A DNA stretch of 64,000 bases from the NCBI RefSeq assembly GCF_035207705.1, contig NZ_CP128187.1, positions 3,844,001 to 3,908,000 on the forward strand, written 5' to 3'. This document shows positions 53,701 to 62,546 of the stretch, piece by piece. The position numbers and the translations under genes are program-made. The stretch's first letter is position 1; every line of letters starts with the position of its first letter. The DNA is from Maribacter sp. BPC-D8. GTDB lineage: Bacteria > Bacteroidota > Bacteroidia > Flavobacteriales > Flavobacteriaceae. The notes beneath the pieces are model-generated. The model ran no database searches. It saw only the letters and a program-made list of their open reading frames with translations, and was not told the DNA's origin.

Positions 53701-53938
53701 AAGCAACATATCGCATTCCTTGTACCCCATTAATTGCGGTTTCCAAGGGGATAATGGTAGAATTAATTAGCACGTCTGCACTAGCACCCGGGTAAGCGAT
53801 GAAAATATTCACCGTTGTAGGGGCAATTTCAGGGAACTGGGAAATTGGCAATTGTTTTATTGCCAATAACCCTGTAAAAACTATAATTACCGAAATAACG
53901 ATAGCCAATACTGGTCTATGTATAAATCTTTTGAACAT
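50690..53938 (-). CDS. RND efflux pump, HAE1 family (operon 1)
   Basis: A 1082-residue inner-membrane pump of the AcrB type, with 12 helices and two large periplasmic loops. FKRFIHRPVLAIVISVIIV starts helix 1. The proton-relay segment in helix 4 reads GIVVDNAIVVVEAV: D408 is kept, but the second aspartate of AcrB is N409. The helix 10 lysine is present in GLLGKNAVLIVEFA. It moves drugs or other compounds out using the proton gradient. The substrate is unknown. Confidence 0.92.
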   Translation of the reverse strand: MFKRFIHRPVLAIVISVIIVFTGLLAIKQLPISQFPEIAPTTVNIFIAYPGASADVLINSTIIPLETAINGVQGMRYVASDATSAGEGTLRIIFEPGTDPDQAVVRVKTRVDQVMPNLPELVQMEGVVITPVQPSMLMYVNLFSNNEDDNELFLYNYAYTKIVPEIQRIDGIASAQILGSRKYAMRVWLKPDRMRAYNVSAEEVMEAMQEQSIIARPGRLGGSSGKKSQSLEYVLTYEGRYNEPEQYEDIIVRANEEGEILKLKDVADVELGSEFFDIYSNLDGHPSASMILKQTVGSNGKDVIDAVKVKLEELKVDLPPGVDYQVSYDVSNFLDASIEKVLHTLRDAFILVAIVVFLFLGDWRSTLIPIIAVPVSLIGSFFVMQMFGLSINLITLFALVLAIGIVVDNAIVVVEAVHVKMEEENLSPYKASSEVLGEIGGAIVAITLVMVSVFIPISFMSGPVGVFYRQFSITMAGSIVISAIVALTLTPVLCAMLLKNNHGKQKRKSPVDKFIAWFNRGFERLTGSYVKLLNKIVARRVVTFGLLIAFCAAIFFTNESLPAGFIPNEDQGMIYAIIQTPPGATLERTNDVARKLQKICEEMDGVESVSSLAGYEIMTEGRGSNAGTCLINLKPWGDREHSVHEIMEELEEETKDLGAVIEYFEPPAVPGFGSSGGFSMRLLDKTENTDYHVFEKINNDFMKALGEREELTGLFTFYSANYPQYQLKINNKIAMQKGVSIGKAMENLNILIGSTYEQGFIRFGRFFKVYTQAAPEYRALPSDLEKLFVKNEEGEMVPYSAFMSMEKKLGPNEITRYNLYNSAAINGLPATGFTTGDAINAIKEVAKETLPRGYDIAWEGLSYDEANRGNESLYIFIVVLIFVYFVLAAQYESFLLPFAVILSLPAGIFGSFLLLKMTGLANDVYAQIGVIMLVGLLGKNAVLIVEFAVQKQRQGATVLEAAIEGSKARFRPILMTSFAFIAGLIPLIVASGAGAIGNRTIGGSALGGMLIGTIFGVIAIPGLYYVFAKLAEGRSLIKDESFEPISEELMRTSEGESKTKLAIKELKSMIKKLTKREEDDQK

Positions 53939-53959
53939 TTTTTTTGTATTTGGATATGG

Positions 53960-55045
53960 TTATTCTGTGTAAAGATCTAAACTTGATAAAACCTTCTTAG
54001 GGGCAACAAATTCAGATTCTATTTGTTGGTTGTCTTTAACCATGCGTATACCATCAAGAATAATTTTATCTTTTTCAGTTAAGCCTTTTGTTACTACAAA
54101 AAGATTTGGCATTTCGCCGCCAATAAATATTTCGCGTTGTTTTACAACATTGTTTTGATCAACAACAAAAACGAACTTTTTATCTAAAATTTCGAATGTT
54201 GCTTTTTGAGGAATGATCAGTGCATCTTTAAAAGGGATGTTCATTAGAACACTACCGGTCTCACCATGTCTTAGTATTTTATCTGGATTAGGAAAAGTTG
54301 CTCTAAAAGCAATGTTACCTGTTTCATTATTAAACTCCCCTTCAATAGTTTCAACAATTCCTTTTTGATTAAACTCTTTGTTATTTGCCAATAAAAGACC
54401 AACTTCTTTTTTTACATCTTTATCGCTGCTAATGATATAATCTAAATATTCAGCTTCTGGAACATTAAAATAAACCCACATTTTAGAGTTGTCTGATAAA
54501 GTGGTCAATAATTCACCTTCATCTAAAAGACTACCTTCTCGAACGTGTAAATGGTCCATAATACCATCAAAAGGAGCGCGAATACTTGTAAAACCTAAAT
54601 GGGTTTGTGCTAAAGAAACTTCTGCGTTTGCTTTGTCTAAATTAGCCTTAGCCATAGCAAGTTCATTTTGAGAGACAACATTACCATCAGCTAATAACTG
54701 AGTATTTTGAAGTTCTATTTCGGCAACCTTAGATTCAGCGCTTGCTTTTTGTAGATCTGCTTGATATATGTTAGGCATAATATTGAACATTTTTTGCCCT
54801 TTTTTCACCTCTTGTCCTTCGTCAACGTGAATTTCCTTCAAATATCCTTTCTCAAGAGCTCTTAATTCAATATGCCTTATAGAATGTATTTGGCTTACAT
54901 AATCTTTCGTAATAGACGTGTCCATTTTTATGGGACTGGTCACTAAGAATTTAGCATGTTCTTCTTTTTTTTCTTTTTTAGATTCACAGCTTGTTGAAAA
55001 AAACAAAACACTAGCGACTGCGAACAGGAGAAATCTCTTGGTCAT
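53960..55045 (-). CDS. RND efflux adaptor (membrane fusion protein, operon 1)
   Basis: A 361-residue periplasmic adaptor lipoprotein. The signal is MTKRFLLFAVASVLFFSTSC with lipobox STSC (C20). A split lipoyl domain (KGYLKEIHVDEGQEVKKGQKMF and TSIRAPFDGIMDHLHVREGSLLD) surrounds a coiled-coil hairpin, followed by beta-barrel and membrane-proximal domains. The frame extends 18 codons upstream, but that ATG lies within an operator-like palindrome. The pump gene follows after 21 nt. Confidence 0.9.
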   Translation of the reverse strand: MTKRFLLFAVASVLFFSTSCESKKEKKEEHAKFLVTSPIKMDTSITKDYVSQIHSIRHIELRALEKGYLKEIHVDEGQEVKKGQKMFNIMPNIYQADLQKASAESKVAEIELQNTQLLADGNVVSQNELAMAKANLDKANAEVSLAQTHLGFTSIRAPFDGIMDHLHVREGSLLDEGELLTTLSDNSKMWVYFNVPEAEYLDYIISSDKDVKKEVGLLLANNKEFNQKGIVETIEGEFNNETGNIAFRATFPNPDKILRHGETGSVLMNIPFKDALIIPQKATFEILDKKFVFVVDQNNVVKQREIFIGGEMPNLFVVTKGLTEKDKIILDGIRMVKDNQQIESEFVAPKKVLSSLDLYTE

Positions 55046-55080
55046 AATTTTAATATTAATTGGATTGGAAAATTTAAATT

Positions 55081-55104
55081 TTGAAATGCGGACGCGCATT
55101 GCAA
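55081..55104. promoter_or_regulatory. Operator-like palindrome upstream of RND operon 1
   Basis: Arms TTGAAATGCG and CGCATTGCAA, with one mismatched position, flank a GACG centre, 36-59 nt before the adaptor start. A symmetric site of this size suits a dimeric repressor. Confidence 0.4.
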
Positions 55105-55120
55105 TTTGGGTGCTTTATAG

Positions 55121-55136
55121 ACACAATAGGTTGTGT
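55121..55136. promoter_or_regulatory. Second inverted repeat upstream of RND operon 1
   Basis: A perfect 6-bp palindrome, ACACAA-TAGG-TTGTGT. It could be a second regulator site or part of the promoter region. Confidence 0.3.
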
Positions 55137-55162
55137 TTAAAAGCGCCAAATACGAAAGATTA

Positions 55163-55189
55163 GAGCATTTTTGATAGAATCAAATGCTC
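55163..55189 (-). terminator. Hairpin after the secreted hypothetical gene
   Basis: GAGCATT/AATGCTC arms with extra pairing inside (TTGAT/ATCA), 9 nt after the stop at 55198. There is no strong T-run, so termination is uncertain. Confidence 0.4.
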
Positions 55190-55197
55190 AATAAAAA

Positions 55198-55620
55198 TTA
55201 CAAACGAAATACTTGGTATAGGACAAAGCGCCTATCTGCTGTAGGTAGAAAAGTAAATAGCTTCTGTAGAGAATTACTATTTGTAAAATAACTAAATAAG
55301 AATAGTACTGATAAAAGGTAATAGGAAATTAAAGCTTCGTGCTGCTCAACATCTTTTTTAAAGAAAGCATGTTCGCTCTCTTCTTCACCTATTTCTACAG
55401 CTTCAATTTCAAGAGCGTTCTCAGAATTATCTAAAGTGCCTTTAAAAATCGCATCATAATCAACTACAACGGTTTTGGTATTGTTGTCTATTGAATTGGC
55501 AAATTGTTGAATGGAATGAAAAGAAGTAACCCCTATATTGTTGTTAGCAAATAGAGGACTGTATATACCAGAAAGTAATATACAGGTAGAAATAAGAAAT
55601 TTTAAAAAACTCTTTTTCAT
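55198..55620 (-). CDS. Hypothetical exported protein with C-terminal membrane segment
   Basis: A 140-residue protein. It has a signal peptide (MKKSFLKFLISTCILLSGIYSPLFA), an acidic middle (EIEAVEIGEEESEHAF), and one hydrophobic span (ALISYYLLSVLFLFSYF) followed by a basic, aromatic tail ending in RRFVLYQVFRL. This layout matches small flavobacterial proteins often found upstream of RND operons, from memory. No function is known. Confidence 0.65.
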   Translation of the reverse strand: MKKSFLKFLISTCILLSGIYSPLFANNNIGVTSFHSIQQFANSIDNNTKTVVVDYDAIFKGTLDNSENALEIEAVEIGEEESEHAFFKKDVEQHEALISYYLLSVLFLFSYFTNSNSLQKLFTFLPTADRRFVLYQVFRL

Positions 55621-55729
55621 TTAAGAGATCAAAATTATTCTAGCAATAGTTGCTGTACAAGTATCTACCGTTAATTTTTGTTAACATCTGCGAGATTTAT
55701 TTAAAAACCCAGAAATGAAGGTAGAACGT

Positions 55730-56833
55730 TCAGAAATCGAATTTTAATTGTACTAAAATTGATTTATCGTCAACTTTTTTAGCTGTTTTATCATCTGTAT
55801 TTAAGTTAGAAAGCGAAATACCGAGCAATCGAACAGAGTTTTGAAGCTCTTCTTGGTACAAAAGATCTTTCGCAGTTTCTAAAATGAGGTTTTTATCACC
55901 AATATAATAGGGTAATGTTTTACTTCTGGTGTTTAGTGTAAAATCGCTGTATTTTATCTTTAGTGTAATGGTTTTACCTGCCACCTTAGATTTCGTCAAT
56001 CTTCTTTCTAGTTCTTGAGCAATATGTTCTAACCGCTCTAACATAAAAATTTCACTACTTAGGTTTTCGTTGAAGGTTCTTTCTGCACCTACAGATTTAG
56101 GTATGCGGTGAGGTTTAACTTCGCTATTGTGAATGCCACGTACCACGTGATAATAGTAAGGTCCGCTTTTGCCAAAGTTCTCTGCGAGAAACTCTATTGA
56201 TTTGTTCTTTAAATCATTTCCGGTGAAAATGCCCAGCTTGTACATTTTCTCAGCAGTTACTTTACCCACACCGTAGAACTTTCTAATATCTAATGCTTCT
56301 AAAAAAGGGATGACCTCTTCTGGGTTGACTGTTTTTTGTCCGTTAGGCTTGTTGATATCACTGGCGATTTTGGCAATAAACTTGTTGATAGATATACCCG
56401 CGGATGCATTTAAGCCTGTTTTTTCTAGAATACGTTGCCGAATTTCGGTGGCAAGCATAGTAGCCGATGGATTTCCTTTTTTGTTGATTGTTACATCGAG
56501 ATAAGCTTCATCAAGGGATAATGGTTCTACCAGGTCGGTATATTCAAAAAATATGGAACGTATGATTTTAGAGATTTCTTTATACCGCTCGAACCTTGGT
56601 TTTACAAAAGTCAATTGCGGACAGTTTTTCTTAGCCATAAATCCGCTCATGGCACTACGCACACCATATTTACGAGCTTCATAGTTTGCGGCTGAAACCA
56701 CACCTCTTTTTTCACCGCCACCCACAGCCAGAGGTTTCCCCTTTAAATCGGGGTTATCCAGTTCTTCTACAGATGCATAAAACGCATCCATATCAACATG
56801 AATAATTTTTCGAAGAGGCATTTCATTGGGCAT
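55730..56833 (-). CDS. dinB: DNA polymerase IV (DinB, Y family)
   Basis: A 367-residue translesion polymerase. The catalytic residues are in HVDMDAFYASVEE and LSLDEAYLDVT, with the finger segment YEARKYGVRSAMSG. The little-finger domain follows (VGAERTFNENLSSEIFML). The C-terminus (SILVQLKFDF) resembles the beta-clamp-binding tail. ATG codons at 56833 and 56821 are both possible. It diverges from the CYTH gene; the gap is 52 nt. Confidence 0.93.
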   Translation of the reverse strand: MPNEMPLRKIIHVDMDAFYASVEELDNPDLKGKPLAVGGGEKRGVVSAANYEARKYGVRSAMSGFMAKKNCPQLTFVKPRFERYKEISKIIRSIFFEYTDLVEPLSLDEAYLDVTINKKGNPSATMLATEIRQRILEKTGLNASAGISINKFIAKIASDINKPNGQKTVNPEEVIPFLEALDIRKFYGVGKVTAEKMYKLGIFTGNDLKNKSIEFLAENFGKSGPYYYHVVRGIHNSEVKPHRIPKSVGAERTFNENLSSEIFMLERLEHIAQELERRLTKSKVAGKTITLKIKYSDFTLNTRSKTLPYYIGDKNLILETAKDLLYQEELQNSVRLLGISLSNLNTDDKTAKKVDDKSILVQLKFDF

Positions 56834-56885
56834 AAGCAAATTTAAGACTTATCTTAGTTTTTGAATAGTAGTTTCAACCATTCAT

Positions 56886-57359
56886 ATGATAGAAATAGAG
56901 CGCAAGTTTTTGGTAAAATCCGATGATTACAAATCTGAGGCAAGTACTAAAACACGAATTGTTCAAGGTTTTTTAAATACAGATCCTAATAGAACGGTTA
57001 GGGTTAGAATTAAGGGCGATTTAGGTTTCATAACCGTAAAAGGTAAATCTAATGTAACAGGTACCTCACGTTTTGAATGGGAAAAAGAAATTTCAGTTGA
57101 AGAAGCTGAAAGTCTATTGACATTATGTGAAAAAGGAATGCTGAATAAAACCAGGTATGAAATTGCTATTGGAAATCACGTTTACGAAGTTGATGAATTT
57201 TATGGCGAAAATGAAGGCTTGACTGTTGCTGAAATAGAATTAAACGATGAGAATGAAACATTTCAAAAACCTGCGTGGTTAAGCACTGAGGTTACAGGTG
57301 AAGTAAAATATTACAATTCTCAACTGAGTAAAAACCCTTTTAAGAATTGGGTTGATTAG
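56886..57359 (+). CDS. CYTH domain protein (triphosphatase-like)
   Basis: A 157-residue CYTH (CyaB-thiamine triphosphatase) protein. The signature EIERKFLV lies at residues 3-10. Alternating charged residues on the tunnel strands are visible in TVRVRIKGDLGFITVKGK, RFEWEKEI, KTRYEIAIGNHVYEVDEFYGENEGLTVAEIEL (in two parts). Bacterial members usually hydrolyse inorganic or organic triphosphates; few make cAMP. It ends 1 nt before the convergent TetR stop. Confidence 0.88.
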   Translation: MIEIERKFLVKSDDYKSEASTKTRIVQGFLNTDPNRTVRVRIKGDLGFITVKGKSNVTGTSRFEWEKEISVEEAESLLTLCEKGMLNKTRYEIAIGNHVYEVDEFYGENEGLTVAEIELNDENETFQKPAWLSTEVTGEVKYYNSQLSKNPFKNWVD

Positions 57360-57360
57360 G

Positions 57361-57933
57361 TTATCTTTTAATCCCCTGTAAAGGAACAATAATTAAATGC
57401 TCTAATAGTTCTTCATTACTATAACTGTCAAAGAAATCTCTATTAGGTAGTATTACTTCATTCATACGAAGTATAAATAGCTCGCAAATCAGCTTAATAT
57501 TTATGTTTTCTTTTAATAGCCCATTGGTTTCAGCAGCTTTTAGTAGGTCTAAAACATAGGTCCAAACAATTGCTTGTGTAAAATCATCGTAAAGCTTGTA
57601 AGCTTTAGGGTAGTGTTTCTTCAGTCCATATAAAAAAGTAGGACTCAAGTTTCTCAATTCTTTAAGTCCTACACTATAAATATGTATAATTTTACTAAAA
57701 GGGTCTGATGCTAGTTCAGACATTTCAAAAAAGCTACTCATGTTTTCATGAGTACGATTAAGTAATAGGGTAACACTTTCTTGAACTAGATTATCTTTAT
57801 TTTCAAACAGTTCGTACAGTGTTTTTTTAGAGATGCCAAGGGTCTCAGCAACATCATCCATTCCGACCCTTTTGCATCCATATTTTGAGAACAGCGTTAA
57901 AGCTATTTCTATGTATTCAGTTTTTTTCTGCAT
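57361..57933 (-). CDS. TetR/AcrR family transcriptional regulator
   Basis: A 190-residue repressor. The helix-turn-helix is VGMDDVAETLGISKKTLYELFENKDNLV (about residues 23-50). The C-terminal ligand-binding part is all-helical. It is the last gene of RND operon 2, 18 nt after the channel gene, so it likely regulates its own operon. A candidate operator lies at 63700-63719. Confidence 0.88.
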   Translation of the reverse strand: MQKKTEYIEIALTLFSKYGCKRVGMDDVAETLGISKKTLYELFENKDNLVQESVTLLLNRTHENMSSFFEMSELASDPFSKIIHIYSVGLKELRNLSPTFLYGLKKHYPKAYKLYDDFTQAIVWTYVLDLLKAAETNGLLKENINIKLICELFILRMNEVILPNRDFFDSYSNEELLEHLIIVPLQGIKR

Positions 57934-57951
57934 GGTAGCATTATCAGCAAC

Positions 57952-59355
57952 TTATTGCCATCCACCACCAAGAGAACGATATAACTCAACTGTTGCAGAT
58001 AATTGAGAAAGCTTGTTATCAACCAAGCTAAGTTCAGCAGTTAAGGCATTCTCTCTAGCAGTCAAAAGATCTAGGTACGTTAAATAACCACTATTCAATA
58101 ATTCTTCTGAATTACTTTCAGCTCTTCTTAAGGCCAGTACCTGTTTCGTAATAAACTCTTCTTTTTCTAAAGATATATTGTAATCATACAAGGCATTAGA
58201 TACTTCTTGACCAGCATTTAATAGTGTCTTCTTAAACATATACACTGCCTGTTCTTGTTGAGCTTGCGCAACTTCGTAAGCAGTTCTAATTTTTCTACCG
58301 TTAAAAATAGGTTGTGTTAATCCACCTACCAAGTTTGCGAAAATAGAACCAGAATCTATCCAATTATCAATCTCTAAACTTTGAAACCCGCCTTGTGCAG
58401 AAAGGGTAATTGAAGGATAAAAATTACTTCTAGCAACATTTGTTAATTCAAAAGTATTTACCAAGCCATATTCTGCTTCCATAATATCAGGTCTATTACG
58501 AAGTAAAAGAGTTGGCACACCTAACTGCAGGTCGTTGTCTAAAGATTGTTCATCTAAAGTAGTTCTGGCGTAGGTTTGTGGTTGCTCACCCAATAGAATA
58601 CTCATTGTATTTTCTGCTTGGTACAGTAAATTCTTAATATCCAATAATTGGCTCTGAGCGCTATATAATTGCGCTGCAGTTTGGTCAACCCCTACTTGGT
58701 TTGTTTGTCCAGCCTCTTTTAAGGCAGTTATAGTTTCTAAACTTTTAGAACGGTTTTCAATGGTTTCTTCAGTGACAGATATTTGTTTATCTAAAGCTAA
58801 AATTTGATAGTAAGTAGTAGCAATTTGTGCCACTAAACTTGTTTTTACAGCTTTATGCGCTGCTACCGTTTGTAAGTAACTGGCATCACTAGCGCGTTTG
58901 GTACTTCTAATTTTTCCCCATATATCAGCTTCCCAAGAAATAGTACCAGAAGTTTCAAACTGGTTATATGGTTGGGTGAATAAGCTTCCAAATTGTCCGT
59001 TTTCACTGTTTCTTGCAGTTCTAGTTGCACTTGCAGCAGCGTTAACTGTTGGTAAGTATCCAGCTTTGCCTTGTTTTACATAAGCCTCTGCAGCCGCAAT
59101 GTTTTGTAGCGCAATACGAATGTCAAGGTTATTTTCTAGACCTTTTTGAATATATGTCTTCAAATAAGAATCTGTAAAAAGGTCTTGGTAAGAAACCGAC
59201 GCAAACGACACACTATCTTGTGGCAAATTGTCTGTTCTATATAAGTTTTCTGTTTCTATATCTGGTCGCTCGTATGTTTTTGCCGTAAAGCAAGACTGCA
59301 ACAACAGTGGCAGAATGGCAACCAGTAAAAGTTTATTTGATATAATTTTATTCAT
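57952..59355 (-). CDS. TolC-like efflux outer-membrane lipoprotein (RND operon 2)
   Basis: A 467-residue channel of the NodT/OprM type. The signal is MNKIISNKLLLVAILPLLLQSC (C22). The repeated domains end with LGVPTLLLRNRPDIMEAEYGL and RSNFYPSITLSAQGG, as in the channel of operon 1. The frame opens 35 codons earlier, but only the ATG at 59355 gives a proper lipoprotein signal. It begins 16 nt after the pump stop. Confidence 0.9.
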   Translation of the reverse strand: MNKIISNKLLLVAILPLLLQSCFTAKTYERPDIETENLYRTDNLPQDSVSFASVSYQDLFTDSYLKTYIQKGLENNLDIRIALQNIAAAEAYVKQGKAGYLPTVNAAASATRTARNSENGQFGSLFTQPYNQFETSGTISWEADIWGKIRSTKRASDASYLQTVAAHKAVKTSLVAQIATTYYQILALDKQISVTEETIENRSKSLETITALKEAGQTNQVGVDQTAAQLYSAQSQLLDIKNLLYQAENTMSILLGEQPQTYARTTLDEQSLDNDLQLGVPTLLLRNRPDIMEAEYGLVNTFELTNVARSNFYPSITLSAQGGFQSLEIDNWIDSGSIFANLVGGLTQPIFNGRKIRTAYEVAQAQQEQAVYMFKKTLLNAGQEVSNALYDYNISLEKEEFITKQVLALRRAESNSEELLNSGYLTYLDLLTARENALTAELSLVDNKLSQLSATVELYRSLGGGWQ

Positions 59356-59371
59356 GATTTCTTTAGTTCTT

Positions 59372-62300
59372 TTATTCTTCAATAGTTGGTTGTGGAGCAC
59401 CTGTAAAACGCTCTTGTAGCGTTTGGAAAATAACATACAATGCTGGTATAACGAATACACCGAAAATGGTACCTATTAACATACCACCTACAGCACTCAT
59501 ACCAATAGATCGGTTACCTACTGCACCGATACCCGATGATAATGCCAATGGCATTAGACCTAAGATAAAGGCGAATGAGGTCATTAAAATTGGTCTAAGT
59601 CTTGCTTTTGCACCGTCAATAGCAGAATCAATAATTGACATACCGTGTTTTCTACGTTGCAATGCAAACTCTACAATAAGAATTGCATTTTTAGAAAGCA
59701 GACCAATAAGCATAATCAATGCAATCTGAAAATAGATATTGTTTTCAAGCCCTGCTATACTTACAAAGGCAATTGCACCTGCAATACCAACTGGTAGCGA
59801 TAGAAGAATTGAAAATGGTAAAATATACGATTCGTACTGCGCACTTAATAGGAAGTACACAAATACCAAACTCAATATAAAAATTATGATAGTTTGGCTA
59901 CCAGCACTATTTTCCTCTTTGGTAAGTCCAGAATATTCATAGGTGTAATTATTAGGTAAAACCTCTGCGGCAACCTCTTCAATGGCTTTAATAGCGTCAC
60001 CAGTGGAATACCCAGGGTTCATAGCTCCGTTAACTTTCACAGAACTCAATAAGTTAAATCTACTTACCACCTCAGGACCATAAATTTTCTTCAACGATAC
60101 AAATTGAGAAACGGCAACCGATTCTCCATTGGCATTGGTTACAAAAATATGGTTCAACGAATTTTCGTCTGCTCTATCTTCTGGTTTCGCTTGAATCATT
60201 ACACGGTATTGCTTACCAAATTTATTGAAATCGGTAGTATAAAGACCACCATAATAACCTTGCATAGCACTGAACACATCAGTAACAGCTAAGCCTGCCA
60301 TTTTGGTTTTTTCAACATCTACATCTAACTCATACTGAGGGAAATTAGCGTTGAAGTTGGTAATAGCGTATTGCACCTCTGGTCTTGCATTTAAAGCACC
60401 TAAAAACTCATTGGTAACTTTACTAACCGTTTGCCAATCATCGGCATCTTTACTCTGTAAGTTCATCTCAAAACCTGTAGAGTTACCAAAACCACGTACA
60501 CTTGGTGGTGTAAAGAAGAATATTTTAGCATCTTTTATTCCTGCTGTTTTTGCAAACAGGCTTCCTACCACTTCTTGAACAGATTCTCCTTTTCCTTCTC
60601 TTTCACCCCAATCTTTAAGACGAAGTACAGAGAAACCATATGAACCACCGTTAACACTGTTTAGAATACTAAACCCGGTAATGTTCATTCTAGCTTCTAT
60701 GATATCCATAGTTTGATAAATAGAATCGAGCTTCTTCACAGTTTTTTGTGTTTGCTCTAATGTTGTACCAGGGGGCATGGTAACATCAGCAAATAATAAC
60801 CCTTGATCCTCATTCGGAATAAACCCAGTAGGTGTAGATTGGAATAATATAACTGCAATAACTGCGAATATTACAAGCGAAACCCCAGTTAGCCATTTTC
60901 TTTTGGCTATATATTTAACTGACCCAACATATTTGTTGGTTACAGCATCAAAACCAGTATTGAAAGCTGAGAAGAAACGTTTTACAACACCTTTCTTTTT
61001 TTCTTCGGATGTATGATGTGGTTTCAATAAAAGAGCAGCCAAAGCCGGACTCAATGTCAACGCATTTACAGCAGAAATAAGAATTGCTATTGCCAATGTG
61101 ATACCAAATTGTTGGTAGAATACACCTGATGATCCACTAATAAATGATACAGGAATAAATACGGCCGACATTACCAAGGTAATAGAAATAATAGCACCTG
61201 ATATTTCTGACATAGCAGATTTCGTAGCCGTTTTAGCATTGGTAGCGCCTTCTTCCATTTTAGCATGCACGGCTTCAACCACTACAATGGCATCATCTAC
61301 TACAATACCAATAGCAAGTATCATTGCAAATAACGTTAACATGTTAATAGAATACCCAAATAATGAGAGGAAGAAGAACGTACCAATAATTGCAACTGGT
61401 ACTGCAATTGCTGGTATTAATGTCGATCTAAAGTCTTGTAAGAATATGAATACCACTAAGAATACTAATAAAAAGGCCTCAATCAAAGTTTGTATAACGT
61501 GATCTATAGAAGCACTTAAGAAATCTTTAGTGTTATAAGGTATTACATAGTCTAATCCTTTAGGGAAATCGACCTTACTCTCTTCTAAAATTGTTTGAAT
61601 TTCATCAATAATGGCATTTGCATTTGAACCAGAAGTTTGAAAAACACCAACAGCAGCACCAGGCTTGCCCATACCTTCATTCTTAGTTCCATAATTAAAG
61701 GCTCCCAATTCAATTTCGGCAACATCTCTAAGTCTTAAAAACTGCCCGTTTTCTTGAGCTTTAATAATGATATTTTCATATTCAGCTACATTAGAAAGAC
61801 GACCCTTATATTTCAATACATACTCATAAACTCCATCGGCATTTTCACCAATTTTACCAGTTGCAGCTTCAAGATTTTGTTCAGTAAGTGCAGCTTGAAT
61901 ATCAGATGGCATTAGCTTGTAAGCAGCCATTTTTTCTGGATTTATCCAGATACGCATAGAATAATCTTTAGCTCCAAAAACAGTAACATTACCTACACCT
62001 TCAATACGTTGTAATTTTGGTACGATGTTAATTTTAGCATAGTTTTCTACAAACGTTGCATCATACTCATCGTTATCAGAAAATAAAGAGAAGAATAATA
62101 ACGCACTAGTTTGAGATTTTTGAGTAATAACCCCTGTTTGAACAACACTTTGAGGTAATACACTATTTGCTCTTGCAACCCTGTTCTGCACGTTTACCGT
62201 AGCAATATCTGGGTCTGTACCTAATTTAAAAAATACGTTTATAGTTGAGGCACCGTCATTACTTGCATTAGAAGTCATGTACAACATGTCTTCAACACCA

Positions 62301-62509
62301 TTAATTTGCTCTTCTAGTGGAATAACAACACTATTAAGTACGGTTTCTGCATTTGCACCTGTATAAGTACTTGTAACTTGCACCGTTGGTGGTGCTATTT
62401 CTGGGTATTGTTCTATGGGCAAGGTCGTTAAGCCTAAAACACCTAGAATAACTATGATAATCGAAATAACCGTAGAAAGTACGGGACGATCTATAAATCT
62501 TTGAAACAT
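59372..62509 (-). CDS. RND efflux pump, HAE1 family (operon 2)
   Basis: A 1045-residue AcrB-type pump, the length of AcrB itself. The N-terminus is MFQRFIDRPVLSTVISIIIVILG. The proton-relay pair is intact: D405 and D406 in GIVVDDAIVVVEAV. The helix 10 lysine lies in GLLSKNAILIVEFA. Two large periplasmic domains with the PPTVQVTSTYTGANAETV porter start are present. Confidence 0.93.
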   Translation of the reverse strand: MFQRFIDRPVLSTVISIIIVILGVLGLTTLPIEQYPEIAPPTVQVTSTYTGANAETVLNSVVIPLEEQINGVEDMLYMTSNASNDGASTINVFFKLGTDPDIATVNVQNRVARANSVLPQSVVQTGVITQKSQTSALLFFSLFSDNDEYDATFVENYAKINIVPKLQRIEGVGNVTVFGAKDYSMRIWINPEKMAAYKLMPSDIQAALTEQNLEAATGKIGENADGVYEYVLKYKGRLSNVAEYENIIIKAQENGQFLRLRDVAEIELGAFNYGTKNEGMGKPGAAVGVFQTSGSNANAIIDEIQTILEESKVDFPKGLDYVIPYNTKDFLSASIDHVIQTLIEAFLLVFLVVFIFLQDFRSTLIPAIAVPVAIIGTFFFLSLFGYSINMLTLFAMILAIGIVVDDAIVVVEAVHAKMEEGATNAKTATKSAMSEISGAIISITLVMSAVFIPVSFISGSSGVFYQQFGITLAIAILISAVNALTLSPALAALLLKPHHTSEEKKKGVVKRFFSAFNTGFDAVTNKYVGSVKYIAKRKWLTGVSLVIFAVIAVILFQSTPTGFIPNEDQGLLFADVTMPPGTTLEQTQKTVKKLDSIYQTMDIIEARMNITGFSILNSVNGGSYGFSVLRLKDWGEREGKGESVQEVVGSLFAKTAGIKDAKIFFFTPPSVRGFGNSTGFEMNLQSKDADDWQTVSKVTNEFLGALNARPEVQYAITNFNANFPQYELDVDVEKTKMAGLAVTDVFSAMQGYYGGLYTTDFNKFGKQYRVMIQAKPEDRADENSLNHIFVTNANGESVAVSQFVSLKKIYGPEVVSRFNLLSSVKVNGAMNPGYSTGDAIKAIEEVAAEVLPNNYTYEYSGLTKEENSAGSQTIIIFILSLVFVYFLLSAQYESYILPFSILLSLPVGIAGAIAFVSIAGLENNIYFQIALIMLIGLLSKNAILIVEFALQRRKHGMSIIDSAIDGAKARLRPILMTSFAFILGLMPLALSSGIGAVGNRSIGMSAVGGMLIGTIFGVFVIPALYVIFQTLQERFTGAPQPTIEE

Positions 62510-62546
62510 TGTTGTTTATTTATATGTTTTAATGAACTGCGGATTT

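Noticed and set aside
55046..55099. An 18-codon upstream start for the operon 1 adaptor
   Set aside because: It would bury the lipoprotein signal and lies inside an operator-like palindrome.
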